DNA of 64,000 bases from Saposhnikovia divaricata (taxonomy: Eukaryota > Streptophyta > Magnoliopsida > Apiales > Apiaceae): positions 172,652,147-172,716,146 of the forward strand of contig CM071597.1 in assembly GCA_036435485.1 (NCBI GenBank). The letters are read 5' to 3'. The notes below the pieces were generated by a model, which saw only the letters and a list, made by a program, of their open reading frames with translations, was not told where the DNA came from and ran no database searches. Both the position numbers and the translations under genes were made by a program. Below, in pieces: positions 23,456 to 34,797 of this stretch (position 1 is the first letter of the stretch; each line of letters starts with the position of its first letter).

Positions 23456-23787
23456 TTTTCTCTTTAATTTTTAAACTCGAAAATATTTATATTTAGAATT
23501 CAGAATTCCGTCCAAACACGATTCGTTGGCATCCCTATATATGAAGACCATCCTATTTCAAAATGATAAACACGCCATCATAATACTTTATATTTTTTAT
23601 TAATCATAATACTTTATTTTCATAAAAATTGATTGTTAAGTTTAGAATCATAAAATTTTGACAACTTATCATATTGAATTTAATGTAAAATTTTATTAAA
23701 ATTCAAAAATTAAATTTTACATAAAATTTAAAAGAATGGTACAAATTTCTTGGGAAACAAGTCTAAAAAAAAACATCCACTGATCCC

Positions 23788-23797
23788 GTATATAACA
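23788..23797 (+). promoter_or_regulatory. TATA-like box
   Basis: GTATATAACA at about 23788-23797 lies some 150 bases before the start codon of the small gene at 23943, a suitable place for its core promoter. Confidence 0.4.
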
Positions 23798-23942
23798 TCA
23801 AAAAGTGTACAAACTCGCAGAAATCAGAATATACATACGACGCCCACAACTCACACCTAAACCCGGAACCCGACCCGACGCAAGAAATTTCGATCTTATA
23901 TTTCCCCCAAATCAATTAGGGTTGAAGAATCAATCGAGAGAG

Positions 23943-24116
23943 ATGGGGATAATCACGAGAAGCTTTGCATTCATAGTGGGGACAGCATGTGGAGTATATA
24001 TAGCTCAGAATTACGATATTCCTGATATCAAAAAGCTCGCTGTTACTAATTTTGAGAAGCTCAAACGTACTGAAGAGATTCATCGCAAACCAAACAAGGA
24101 CAAAGATGATCGCTGA
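23943..24116 (+). CDS. Small conserved plant membrane-anchored protein
   Basis: This single-exon ORF encodes 57 residues plus stop and begins MGIITRSFAFIVGTACGVYI. I chose this ATG because plant homologues I recall start MG-x-x-R-x-x-F and because upstream in-frame residues look like translated 5' UTR. An N-terminal hydrophobic segment (residues 7-20, including a GTACG helix-packing pattern) is followed by AQNYDIPDIKKL and a charged tail rich in Lys and Asp (KPNKDKDDR). The family is, to my knowledge, widespread in plants but of unknown function; a mitochondrial or other organelle membrane anchor is possible. A TATA-like box lies upstream and a long GA microsatellite sits in the probable 3' UTR. 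It is isolated among transposons but shows no damage. Confidence 0.8.
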   Translation: MGIITRSFAFIVGTACGVYIAQNYDIPDIKKLAVTNFEKLKRTEEIHRKPNKDKDDR

Positions 24117-24130
24117 TATATATTTACATA

Positions 24131-24134
<4 letters not shown>

Positions 24135-24208
<74 letters not shown>
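24135..24208 (+). repeat. (GA)n microsatellite
   Basis: About 37 uninterrupted GA units lie 19 bases after the stop codon of the small gene, so they are probably in its 3' UTR. Confidence 0.95.
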
Positions 24209-24214
<6 letters not shown>

Positions 24215-24579
24215 TACTGTAACTTTATTTGGGAAAGTTATTGTTTTCTGGTGATGAATGAAATTAGGTTTTATATCTCTGATTTTAAGTTGATGAATTT
24301 TGTTTTTTATTGGTTTGAAAAGACTAATTCGAATTGTAACCGTTCTTAATTTGATTTGATAGTGTTTTAAGAATGTATGCAGATGAATGGATGATTTGTA
24401 GCAACTTATAGAATAATATGTTCTTGAGCCTTGTAATTGTTGTATCTATTGTTTGATTTTATTTTTTTTATTTATTCTCAAGTCATCTTATGTTTGATTT
24501 TGAAATCTTAAAATTACACAAACATGTAGTTTTGGGGGGAGAATGGAAAGGATTGTATTGAACAAAAATCAAAGATTAA

Positions 24580-24960
24580 TAGTACAATAGTACATACCAA
24601 AGGAGGACAGGTTTGAAAAGAAATTACTTGGAATATGTGTAAATGTTGAAGGTTTTGTAGGTTCATTTTTGTTGGGGATGAGAGCTTGAGTTTCATTGGT
24701 CATGGTGAGCACACAAGGTAGATGAGGGAGAAAAGACATTGAGGATCAAATACCTCTTGATACCATGTAAATGTTGAAGGTTCTACTTGTCATATTTATT
24801 GATAGAGTTGCCTTTATACATGCTGCAGCCAATGTACGCAAGTTACAAATAGCTGAGCAAAAGATAGCTACTACAACAAGATATATACAGAGACTGTTTC
24901 TGACTTGCTAACCTATGTGCAGAAGCTAGATAGGGCATAATAAGAAATCTATCCTTATCA
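24580..24960 (-). mobile_element. Truncated Copia-type LTR element fragment
   Basis: On the minus strand a CTTCAACA LTR-like end (around 24774) is followed by TTTACA and TGGTATCAAGAG (about 24755-24766), the initiator-Met primer-binding site used by plant Copia elements. About 60 bases further an ATG at 24703 opens MTNETQALIPNKNEPTKPST, like a Copia gag N-terminus, and the frame is lost by about 24585. The presumed LTR lies at about 24774-24960. Everything downstream of early gag is missing. Confidence 0.65.
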
Positions 24961-25800
24961 CTGGTGTCGACTATTATAACAATCGTTATCGTTGTGATTA
25001 ATCCTTTGCACTATTTCCATGGAGTTAAAATGGGCAATACGTCTTACTTAAAAACCGAGATCCTACTAATAGTAGGATCACTTCAGGGTCAAGAGTGCTA
25101 TCTCAGTTCCCCGATCCCTAAATCCATATATGTCCCGATTCCTGAATGGGGATTAATTTCCAATCCAATCCCTGCCCCGAACAGAAAATAGGGATTATCG
25201 TGAAAAATCGAGAATATATATTTTTTGTAAAAAACAAATTTTATACATTCTCATATATATATTTCATAATAAAATTAGTTTTCTAAATCATGATAGGTAA
25301 CAAATGTTTTAAATTCAATTACCTATTCTAAATAACAATTCGAATTAATGTTTATTTATATTAAAAAGATAAAAGATATAATTAATTTATTACATTTGAA
25401 ATAGATTTTTACTATTAAAACTTTAATTTGTGAAATGAATTAAAAATGTCAAACAACAATAATACATAGAAATATATTTATCTAAAACAGTTTTAATATT
25501 CACATATAAAATAATTATTTTTTTAAATAAAAAAATTGGGGTCGGGGATCGGGGACCGATCCCCAAATTACTTTTATAATATTTCCCGCTCCACTCCCTG
25601 TCTCAAACCCGAAAATTCCTCGAATCTCCGATCCGAATGGGGCGGGGATCGGATTGGGGTAGAGCAGAGCGGATAAAATGTCCATCCCCTACTATCATAA
25701 AATGTCCATCCCCTACTACCTCCGGGGACGAGTATCGGATCAAGATCGAGCAGAGCGGGTAAAATGCCCATCCCCTACTACCTCCATTCAGAAGTAAGGT
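24961..25800. mobile_element. hAT-like remnant rich in CCCCGATCGG words
   Basis: The block contains repeated GGGGATCGGGGACCGATCCCC-type words at 25540-25566 and three copies of AAAATG(T/C)CCATCCCCTACTA (around 25676, 25699 and 25761), around an AT-rich centre. The style matches plant non-autonomous hAT elements whose ends read TAGGGGATGGGC. I could not pair both ends or find an 8-bp duplication. No gene is present. Confidence 0.35.
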
Positions 25801-25854
25801 CGATGAGAATTGAGGCTCTATTTCTAGTAAAATGGCTCAATGTCTTGTTTGATT

Positions 25855-26152
25855 GCCTTATGTTGGCGAACAATGGCAGGAACGTAATAGAAGATTGCAT
25901 GCTAGTGGTCCTCCACGACCTACTATTCAGCTCACTTTAATCATTAAGAATATGGTCCGTGAGAAACTCTTCACTTGTAAATGCTTTAAAAAGCATGTTG
26001 AGAAGGACCCATCCTTAATCCCTCTTCTTTATTAGCCTGGCGCTATTGTATGTATTTTTATTCGCTAATGGCTGTTAGAACCTTTGCTTAGCTTTGCACA
26101 GGTTTTTCTCGCAGCGTATGCCCTTCAATTAGTAAAAAAAAAAAAAAAAAAA
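25855..26152 (+). mobile_element. 5'-truncated L1 LINE 3' end
   Basis: The sequence encodes the last residues of an L1 ORF2 (WQERNRRLHASGPPRPTIQL to a stop at 26033-26035), then a 3' UTR and a poly(A) run at 26134-26152. TCAATGTCT..TTGATT flanks occur before 25855 and after the tail, matching at 15 of 18 positions, as expected for an aged target duplication. Confidence 0.75.
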
Positions 26153-26207
26153 CTTGAATCAATGTCTCAGTTGATTTGGTCGACTCTTGCCGGCCAACAG
26201 CGTGAAG

Positions 26208-26319
26208 GGTGTTTACCGTGCTAATGCAACTAATAGAATTTTAATCTTCGTTCCTGTCATGTGATTGGTGTTTACCGTGCTAATGCAATTTATAGAATTT
26301 TAATCTTCGTTCCTGTCAT
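26208..26319 (+). repeat. 59-bp tandem duplication
   Basis: GGTGTTTACCGTGCTAATGC... is repeated with a 59-base period and only a few differences. It lies downstream of the VAP27 gene with no coding content. Confidence 0.85.
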
Positions 26320-26699
26320 AATTTCTAAAGTTTGAGAAGAAACTTTAGATGTTGAAGTACTGAAAGATGTGTTTTCTTAATTCTCTTTCTAATCCGAGTT
26401 GAGGGTTTTAGAAGATGCAAAAACGCATTAAAAGACAAGTTGTGTAAATTCTTCATCTTCAAATGTCAATAATTTTCTAATATCCCTACGTAAATAAACT
26501 TTGTAAAAGTTGAGAAAAACATACCTCCGATTATATTTTCATCTGACGAACTAATTAATATATCAATACACTAATAAATAAACTACTCAATTTCTCATCT
26601 ACCAAAAAAAAAAATCTTAGGGCAGTTCTACATTGGCTCCTTGAGTTATTTCCCAATAGGCATCCGAATAACTGGTCGACTCACGGCCTATAACATTTC

Positions 26700-29600
26700 T
26701 TAATTAATGAGGTAGCTCACAAGGAATCCTAGCAAACCAAGCACCACCAACAAAATATATGATCCCCCAATATTACTTTTGCTGGTTTCTTTCCGCAGCA
26801 ACTCCTGTCAAAAAAAAAAATTTGAACCATGGTTATGATTAGCATAAAAGGTTTTTTATTATACTAAACTTTACGAAAGCACAGATCAAATATCATCGTC
26901 AGCTGCACAGCCTGTTTCCCAACAAAATGGGGTAGTAATGTAGTATGCATAAGCATAACATGAACTACAATATCTACAAGTGGCAAAAAAAAGACGCTGA
27001 TTAACGCTTATTGTTTCTCATTCAACGCAAAATTTCTTTCTGTCTACTCCCTACTATGTGAGCAAACAAACCCTGGCATTATATGATTTATATGAACAGA
27101 ACTACAAAAGAGTAATTTAATCCTGAAAAAATCATCATAAAATGTATGAATGTAGACAACCATAATTATCGCAGCGGTATTAATAAGAAACAAAAGAAAT
27201 TTCTGGATGCAAAGTAGGCAACAGTTTTAGACCATGTAGATTGTAGCTAATTTACATTCGGTGGTTGGGAGGAGAAAGAGAACTGTTCATCTTGGTTGCT
27301 CGCAAGCTATTCAGTATTAACAAAGTTTTGAGATAACTCCTCCATGCAACTTAAATTAGATTACAGAGCTATCCTAAAACATATTTCCTATGTGTAGTAT
27401 ACTCAAAAGTTTTGAGAGAACTCCTCCATGCAACTTAAATTACATTACAGAGCTATCCTAAAACATATTTCCTATGTGTAGTATACTCATGGATTCACTG
27501 TTCCCGTCGTATAAGATTAGCGAGCAAAACTGATTTAGATATCAAACCCTACATGTATCTACCTTTTATCAATGACGTAAGAACGTGCAGCATAAATTAG
27601 ACTACTAAGTGCCCATCACTTGTACAATAATAGTACTGCCATCATGAACTATGCAGACCGTATATGGATATCAGATTCCCTATCCCACTTCCTGTTTCGC
27701 CAATAACCTGCCCCACCTATTTTAGCCCACATGACATTCTACTTGGGCTGCATTTGCATTTGTGTTTCTATAATATATTTAAGACTGGAGATCCCATGTC
27801 TTCCACTTCGCAGACTGCAATCTAAGGCTAGGTGAAGGCTATCTATTTCTAGTCCACCAGTAAATTAAACAACAACGATATCTCTCAATTACATAATTTT
27901 TTGTGAAATCCAGTTGCTTAGGTTATGTAGTCATATGAAATGATAGGATGTTCTAGTCTTATGAAATAGTAGATGATGTCGCAGTCATGTCAAATAATGT
28001 TGCGTTTGTAAGAGTAGATGCACAATATTTCCGATTTTAATCTTGACAAATGGTAATAAGACAAACAACTACCTTCCAGAAGAGAAGATCCAAGTCCCTA
28101 ACAATATCATATTTACAACATCTGCAGTACAGTGGATAAAAGATATAGTTTGAATACTCGATAAATCCTTTCACCACATCCTTTCTAGCTTGACATCCCC
28201 CACCAACAATACAAAATTAACACATGTACATAAATGGCATGTTCGCTAACCGTACTAATGACATTAATAAAGTAGATGGTGAGGTGGTTTGTTAATTCAC
28301 AAGAGAATGGGAAATGGAAGGGGAGATCTAAAAAAGTAAATCTTGGTTAAGGCAAGTCGAAATCCAGTAATAGGAGTGAGGTTTTACAGTTTCAAAGTAA
28401 TTTATATCTTCACATTCATATCACATAGAGCTCCAAAATCTACTATCTGCACTGGATTAGATTTTCTGTTGGCTTCAGATCCACTATCTGTACTTTATAA
28501 TATAATTTAATTTTACTTATTTAATTATTCCCAAGTCTTGAGAACTGATAGCTAACTGATAGCTAACTGATATTATAAATAGTGCTCCACAGTAAAGTGA
28601 ACTTCAACATGCATTTCCACCCATTTTTTAGTATGGAATACCATTCTGAATTCAGTGAAGCTGTTAGGATCTTGTACACATGGTCACTGTCAAGTTTCAA
28701 ATTTACTAGGAAAGAGCAGCATGCAAGACAGAGGAACAAGTCCATATAAGTAAAAAAAAACTTATCACATGATAGTCAATTCCAATTGAAAACGCAATTG
28801 CAAGATATACAGACATCACAATATAATAGAAGCATACCAACTCCTGAAGAAGCTTCTGATTTTGTTCAATAGCAGAAGCTTTCTCATCAGTCAGCCTGGA
28901 AACCATGGCCCATTCCTGTACATAAGATCTTTGTAGTTTAGAACATAGTTGAGAAGGAAGATTGGGTAATCAAACTTAAAACACGACTGAACATTTCACC
29001 AAGAGAATTTAGATTATAACAACTCTTATCTCCTAAAACAGCCAATACCAAAGCAAGTCTGCAGAAACCCTATACGTATAAAGTAGATCTAATTCAAGCA
29101 GCAGCTCAAAGGAAAAGGTCAAAGGTTTTGGCTTATACATACTCATGAAATCTGTAGATTGTGAGTTGCTTTATCTTGATAGAAATGTAAAGAGATCATT
29201 AGGCCAGAGATTTTAAACCAACACTTTAGAAAACCAACCAATATGATATTCATTTACTTAGTAGTACTGTCTCACTCTCACTTTCTAACTGTCTAAACAC
29301 TTCATTGTTTTTTATATTACAAATACAGATAATGCATAACAAAGATAAATAATACCTCAATGCTGTAGTAGTTTAACTCCTCACAAGTCACACCGAAGTT
29401 AATATAACCTCATTGGTCAAAATATACATGGAAAGATAAGGGACACCGGATTGCAGGTAAGTCAAACTATTTATTGAGATCTTATGATTATAAATATATG
29501 CTTGCGTGCGTGTATGAGAGAAAAAGAATGGGGAGACTGCTCACCTCTGCAGATGCAGGCTTTTCTTTTGGTTCTTCTTGAGAGCCTGTAAACTGATATT

Positions 29601-30897
29601 TTAAAGTATAATGAACATACATTAGAAAGTAATAAATTTCCAAAACACAACTCAGTGTACGCGAGAAAACAAGAGAACTGTTTCAATCACTTACACCATC
29701 AAGCAATGTAGCATTTTGACTACGGCCCTCAACATGATTTGATCTGGGTGAAGAACCTTCTTCTGATCCTTCAGGAACAGGTGATGGAGGATTAGCAAGA
29801 ATGTACACGACCCTCAATCTAACCTCCTCAATAACCTTCCCATCTTCTTTACTGAACTGCAAATCAAGTTGATCACAGTTATGACCCAAATAGCAATAGA
29901 ACTACAACCAATTTATTAAAACAGAGGTGCACATGAACCAACCAGTTCTGAGCTTATATCTTTACTAGTGGCCCCATTAGGCGCAATAACACTCTGGAGC
30001 AGAAACTTGTCCTTGCACTGCATACTTGGTGGTGTCTCTTTTGCGCCTTGCATTGTGACTATCAAAGCAAACACATAAACATACTTGCATTCAACCCAAA
30101 ATTGAATTCTTCCCACCTAACTTACAAAGCAAAAAACAAAACTAGAAAAATTAATTTAGTTCCAGAACATATCAGACTCATACCCGTGAAACTGGAAGAT
30201 GAGCCTGGCGAAATGATACCACTGTTGGGACGAACACAATACTTCTTAGGGTTTGTTGTCTTAACCTGACCAGTCATAATTTACTTCATCATATACTTAA
30301 TAAAATAAAAATGACAGCCCAAAATAACAAAACATAACTAACACACAATTATCTCTTATCACAGCATTTGCACACACCCCAAAATGTGTCTTTAAGCGGT
30401 CACTCATCTACGAGACACCAAACTATTGTTTAATTTTTTTTAAAAAAAACCCAACACAATACATGCACCCGATTAAAATTAGGATTGTGCAACTGTTGTA
30501 GTGCTAGGGCCAATGTTCTCACTTGTCCTAAATCAAAGCATCCTATCTAACAAACATGCACAGTCGGACATTCTCGAAAAGCCCACATAAAATACAATCA
30601 CTTCCAAAACACACAATCAACTACTTTAAAAAAAAAAGGTACCTTAAAAGCAACATAATCATTAGTCTTGTTGGTCAATTGCAAAGTACAAGAACTCTGC
30701 TTCCTCAATTCAACTGTTACAAGACATAACAAACAAACCCATTTAACAAATCTTTAAGAAAATGAATCTTTTGCCTTAATTTATGTTGAAAGAGATACAG
30801 TTATTGTAATTGTAAGTATATATAAGACAGAAAATTAGGGCTTACATGGGAATTTGAGCTCAGAAGGATGAATGTTGAGAAGCTCGCCAGTACTCAT
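26700..30897 (-). CDS. VAP27-type vesicle-associated membrane protein
   Basis: Eight exons (30897-30846, 30713-30643, 30265-30184, 30058-29943, 29856-29697, 29585-29545, 28915-28838, 26804-26700) join in phase to a 234-residue protein. Residues 1-125 form the MSP domain (start MSTGELLNIHPSELKFPFEL; QLTNKTNDYVAFKVKTTNP; MQCKDKFLLQSVIAP), the surface that in VAPs binds FFAT motifs. Residues 131-170 are a Pro/Ser-rich linker (PPSPVPEGSEEG), then a coiled coil (SRLTDEKASAIEQNQKLLQE) and a C-terminal membrane anchor (YILLVVLGLLGFLVSYLIN). VAP27 proteins are tail-anchored ER proteins acting at ER-plasma membrane contact sites. Introns are GT-AG; intron 4 starts GTTGGT and intron 5 GTGTAAG, chosen because they keep frame. 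Intron 7 is about 2.0 kb. Length and order are normal for the family. Confidence 0.95.
27321..27488. repeat. About 83-bp tandem duplication in VAP27 intron 7
   Basis: CAAAGTTTTGAGATAACTCC... at 27321 is followed by a near-identical copy starting at 27404 and ending TAGTATACTCAT. Two copies with few differences indicate a recent local duplication inside the intron. Confidence 0.9.
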
Positions 30898-31081
30898 GGC
30901 TTAGAATCAATCAACAAGATTCGAATGGGGTTTTTAAGATTCGAGGGGAGGATTAAAATGCACAAATTTTAGGGTTTTATAGGTCGGTGACATTAGGAAG
31001 TGAGAAATGGCCCTTTAAGTGGCAATTACTGTAAAAGTTAAAATTTTCAAAATATCGTTATCCAAAAAATTGGCCTCTAAT

Positions 31082-31818
31082 TAGGGATGGCAATCGGGTC
31101 GGTCGGTTCGGGTTTTAGAAAAATCAAAACCGGACCCGAAATATTTTAGAAAAACCCGACTCGAACCGGACTCGGTTAGGACTCGAATGGTTAAAACCGA
31201 ACCCAAACTGCCGGGTTTCGATTCGGTTCGGGTCTAACCTGGACCCGAATTTATTTATTTTTTTTTGTCAAGTGGACCCGAAAATTTTGGAAAAAACAGA
31301 TATGCAAACATTGGCATTTCAAAAACCTTACCTTATGTGAACTCTGCTAGCAAGCTAAATCATAAAGCATCAAAATTTCTTATTCATTCATCCAAAATTC
31401 CGAATAAAAATGGACTGGACCAAGGAGAATATTGTTGGCCGTGGCTCGTGGATTACATTTTGCATATTATCCTAAAAAGTTAGCTATGGTTTATGGGTCA
31501 TGGCCCACTCTACTAAATACTAATACTAATACATATATTAATATATTATTAATATACATATGAAATTATTATATTAGTTATATTTTTTCGGATCTAAAAG
31601 GGTTCCGGGTCCGGGTTCGGGTTCGATTCGGGTTTCGGGTTTCGGGTTTCGGGTCCAGGTCTGGGTCGGTTAGGCTAAAAACCAAACCCGAACCGAAACT
31701 ACTTCGGGTCTAAAAAAAACCAAACCCTAACCAAATACTTCGAGTTCGGGTTCGGTTAGAACCGATCGGATTGGAACGGATCGGGTTTCAATCGGTTCGG
31801 TACAAATTGCCATCCCTA
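31082..31818. mobile_element. Non-autonomous hAT transposon
   Basis: Perfect 13-bp inverted ends, TAGGGATGGCAAT at 31082 and ATTGCCATCCCTA ending at 31818, are flanked by an exact 8-bp target duplication, CCTCTAAT (31074-31081 and 31819-31826). The interior near each end is made of short CGGTTCGGGTT-type words in opposite orientation. No transposase is present. It sits about 185 bases upstream of the VAP27 start codon. Confidence 0.95.
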
Positions 31819-31958
31819 CCTCTAATATCACAAAAAAATGCAATAAAAGCGTTTATAAATTTTTCACAATTTTCATATTTTGGCCGGGCAATCCCTTCTA
31901 ATTGGGCCTGGATTTCTCATTTTTAATGACGCATTTTCAGTTTTCAAAATTATTTAAT

Positions 31959-33228
31959 ACTCCCTTCTATCGCTCTCATTATTTATTTAATTTTTTGAAA
32001 GTTATCGCTCTCATTTGTTTACAAATGAGTTGGGCACGGTAGTGGAAAAAAGCAAAAAAAGTGGGTAAAGTGATGGAATCAATCAATATTAATCAATATT
32101 TTATATAATAAAGTGAGTTGAATGGAGAAAAATAATGGGTGTAGCTACTTTTAATATTTTAAAACTTTATTATTACTAGCTTATAACCCGTACAATGCAC
32201 GGGTTTCTTATATTATATTATAAATTTTATTTAATATTATAATTATGTTTTTATATAATCATTATTTTAATAATTTTTTAATTTTAATTTAATATAATTT
32301 AACATACTCATGTTTATAAATTATACTAGTTTTTCCTTATTATAAACAACGTATACGATTTTTAATATATTTTATTAATAATTGAGAAATATGTTGTGAT
32401 ATTTTCGGGTATATATTAATTCTTGTAAGATTTGTTGTAAATTAAAAAGGTAATGTGTTTTAATTATAAAGGAAATATTAATTATTGAAAGATATGATAC
32501 GATTGATCTTTTTATGCGTTTATAAAAGGTAATATCTTCAACTAAAATTAAATGTGAAAAAAAGCAATCGACTAATTATCATTAAATATATATTATGTTA
32601 TTATTTATTTTAGGTGTTATATTTTTCTTGAAAATTATGGTTTGATATTTTTGGGTATATATTAATGATTGTAAGATTTGTTTTAAATTAAAAAGGTAAC
32701 GTGTTTTAATTCGAAAGAAAAATATTAATGATCGAAAGATATGATACGAATGATGGTTTTAGTTGTTTATAAAATGTAATATGTTTAACTAAAAGTAAAT
32801 GTGAAAAAAGGCAATCGACTAATTACCATTAATTTTATTATACTAATGTGAAAAAGGCAATTACCATTAATTTTATTTTGTTAATCGACTAATTACCATT
32901 AATTATAACGTGTTTTAATTCGAAAGGAAATACTAATGATGGAAATATATGATACGATTGATGTTTTTAGGTGTTTATAAAAGCTAATATCTCGACTAAT
33001 TACCATTAATTATATTATGTAATTATTTATTTTAGGTGTATTTATTTTTCTTTATAATGAAGGGTAAATAAGTAAATTCACTCGGTACCAAAAAACAGGT
33101 ACCAAAACTTTCAAAGTTTCGACTTTTATATAATAGTATAGATAGGTAATTTTTGGAATGTAAATAATTGAGACGGACATCCCAAAAAGAAAATTGTTAA
33201 AAAATGTGAAGGACGGTGAATAGTAAAG
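31959..33228. mobile_element. Stowaway-like MITE split by a Helitron
   Basis: TACTCCCTTCTATCGCTCTC at 31961 and ATTGAGACGGACATCCC...GGACGGTGAATAGTA ending near 33228 resemble the two ends of a Stowaway (CTCCCTCCGT-type) element, and the interior AGTGGAAAAAAGC...GTGGGTAAAGTGATGGAATC is usual for these MITEs. The 967-bp Helitron at 32176-33142 interrupts it. The ends are worn. Confidence 0.5.
32176..33142 (-). mobile_element. Non-autonomous Helitron
   Basis: On the minus strand the 5' end reads TCTATACTATTATATAAAAG (from 33142). The 3' end has the hairpin ACCCGTGCATTGTACGGGT followed by TATAAG and CTAG (ending at 32176). The element lies between an A (33143, minus strand) and a T (32175), as Helitrons insert between A and T without duplication. 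The interior is AT-rich with several approximate repeats of the segment carrying AATCGACTAATTACCATTAA (32560-33010). No RepHel protein is encoded. Confidence 0.9.
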
Positions 33229-33263
33229 AATTTCGTGAGAACGTAAAAGCAAAATGCGTTTTT

Positions 33264-33730
33264 AGAAAACGTGACTTACGCCGTGCTCCCGAGTTTTTAA
33301 AGTAGCGAAAGTAAATGAATGCAAGAGGAAGTAAGTGAAAGGGAAAGTAATATGTTTCGTTCACTTGCTCCCGAGTTTGAAAAATTGTAGAGTGAAACTG
33401 ATTTCATTAACATGCTCCAGAGTTGGAAGGAAAGCATGGAAATGATTGTTAAGTTACAATTCAATCCCTAAATATAAAATGTTTTCATTTAAATGATAAG
33501 GATATATTTGTAATTTCAAATGTTTTTAACTAACTTGCTTTCACTTGCATCCCACTTTTGGAGTGAAAGTTTTGGGAAGAAAACTTATAAAACTTTCATC
33601 CCAAATCACTTGTTTCCTTCCCTTAAAAAAACTCGGGAGCAAGAAAGGAATGAAAATTTTGTTATTTGCTTTCACTTTCACTTTCACTTGCTTTCGTTCT
33701 TTTTTAAAACTCGGGAGCAGGGTGTTAAAT
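33264..33730. mobile_element. MULE-like MITE
   Basis: TGCTCCCGAGTTTTTAAA near 33285 and TTTTAAAACTCGGGAGCA ending at 33720 are inverted partners. Flanking 10-bp direct repeats ATGCGTTTTT occur at 33254-33263 and 33731-33740, compatible with a Mutator-type duplication. A further CTCCCGAG copy and repeated TTTCACTTTCACT units lie inside. The short ORFs here are low-complexity and not genes. Confidence 0.55.
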
Positions 33731-33740
33731 ATGCGTTTTT

Positions 33741-34590
33741 CTATTATATAAAAGGCCATTTATCATGGTTGTGATATTTTGGACCAATTAATTTAAATTA
33801 TGATAAAAGGGGTCAACATCCAAGAGGGGTTAATCAATTAAAATTATCTATTTTTATTTTAAAAAACAAATTTGTTTTTAGGATAAAAAGTTTATAGGGG
33901 TTTTTTTACAAATAGCGAGATCAGAAACTTTTAAAAAAATTATTTTTCAAAAACAACATTTTTTATAAAATATTTGTAAAATTACGTTTTGCAACCGACA
34001 TCAACCAAAATTAACCATAATGAAATTTTAATAATTGAAACTATTTTTGGTTGCATAATAGCTTGCTTATCAAGTTGCATAGTTAAACTAAATACAATCT
34101 CGAATGCAACCAAAATCAACCTCAAATGCAACTAAATCAACTTCAAATTGTTTTTAAAAAAAATATAAAATCAGGTTGCATTCGGTTATTTTGGTTAAAT
34201 AAGGTATTTTTGCATATATTTTTAAATGATGGCAAAATCGCAAAAAAACTTAGAAAAAAGGTATATTTGGTAATTTCCCAAATTTATACTCATTCTCGTT
34301 AATAGAATTAAATCAAAAATAATTTTTGTGTATATTTGTTAAACTATGTAATTATTATATAAAATCAAAATCATCAAAATTATTATATAACAAATTCTTT
34401 TCAAGTGTATCACAAAATGCATATAAATTATTAATTTGGTTGATAAGTAAATTGTAATGGTATAAATTTTAGTCTAAACAACAATATATGATATATATTT
34501 AATTTATTAAATGCTTATTATTAAGTTATTATATGGTTGTTGTGATGGTGGTAGATGATGATCATCATCATCTTTCTCAGCTAATATATA
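33741..34590. other. Gene-free AT-rich intergenic DNA
   Basis: Nothing coding is recognisable. A stretch at 34000-34200 repeats AATGCAACC(A)AAATCAACC-type words. The remainder is low-complexity AT. Confidence 0.5.
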
Positions 34591-34593
34591 GGT

Positions 34594-34797
34594 CATGTTT
34601 GGCAATTAGCGGTTAGCTGAGTAAATTGAATTACCTGTTTTGACTAACTTAACTGATTTGAATATCTATTTTGATTAATGGATTGAATTAGCTATTTTGA
34701 AAAAATTTGTTTAGTAATAAGCTGTTTGTATTTAAACTAGGCACATGACAAATCTCTAATTCAAAAAGCTCCTAAAAATCAGCTAACTACCAAACAC
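34594..34797. mobile_element. Short TIR MITE
   Basis: CATGTTTGGCAATTAGCGGT..TAGCTGA at 34594 and TCAGCTAACTACCAAACACA near 34779-34798 are inverted ends of about 25 bases. This GTTTGG(T/C)A..TTAGCTGA pattern is common in plant hAT or Harbinger MITEs. I could not decide the target duplication length. Confidence 0.5.

Noticed and set aside
23805..23942. N-terminal extension of the small gene at 23943
   Set aside because: The upstream ATG is in frame, but the intervening residues look like translated UTR and the family-like start is the downstream Met.
31265..31483. 72-codon ORF inside the hAT element
   Set aside because: No transposase motif or family resemblance; the length is expected by chance.
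33520..33774. Overlapping ORFs on both strands
   Set aside because: They are TTTCACT-type low-complexity sequence inside a MITE; none has protein-like composition.
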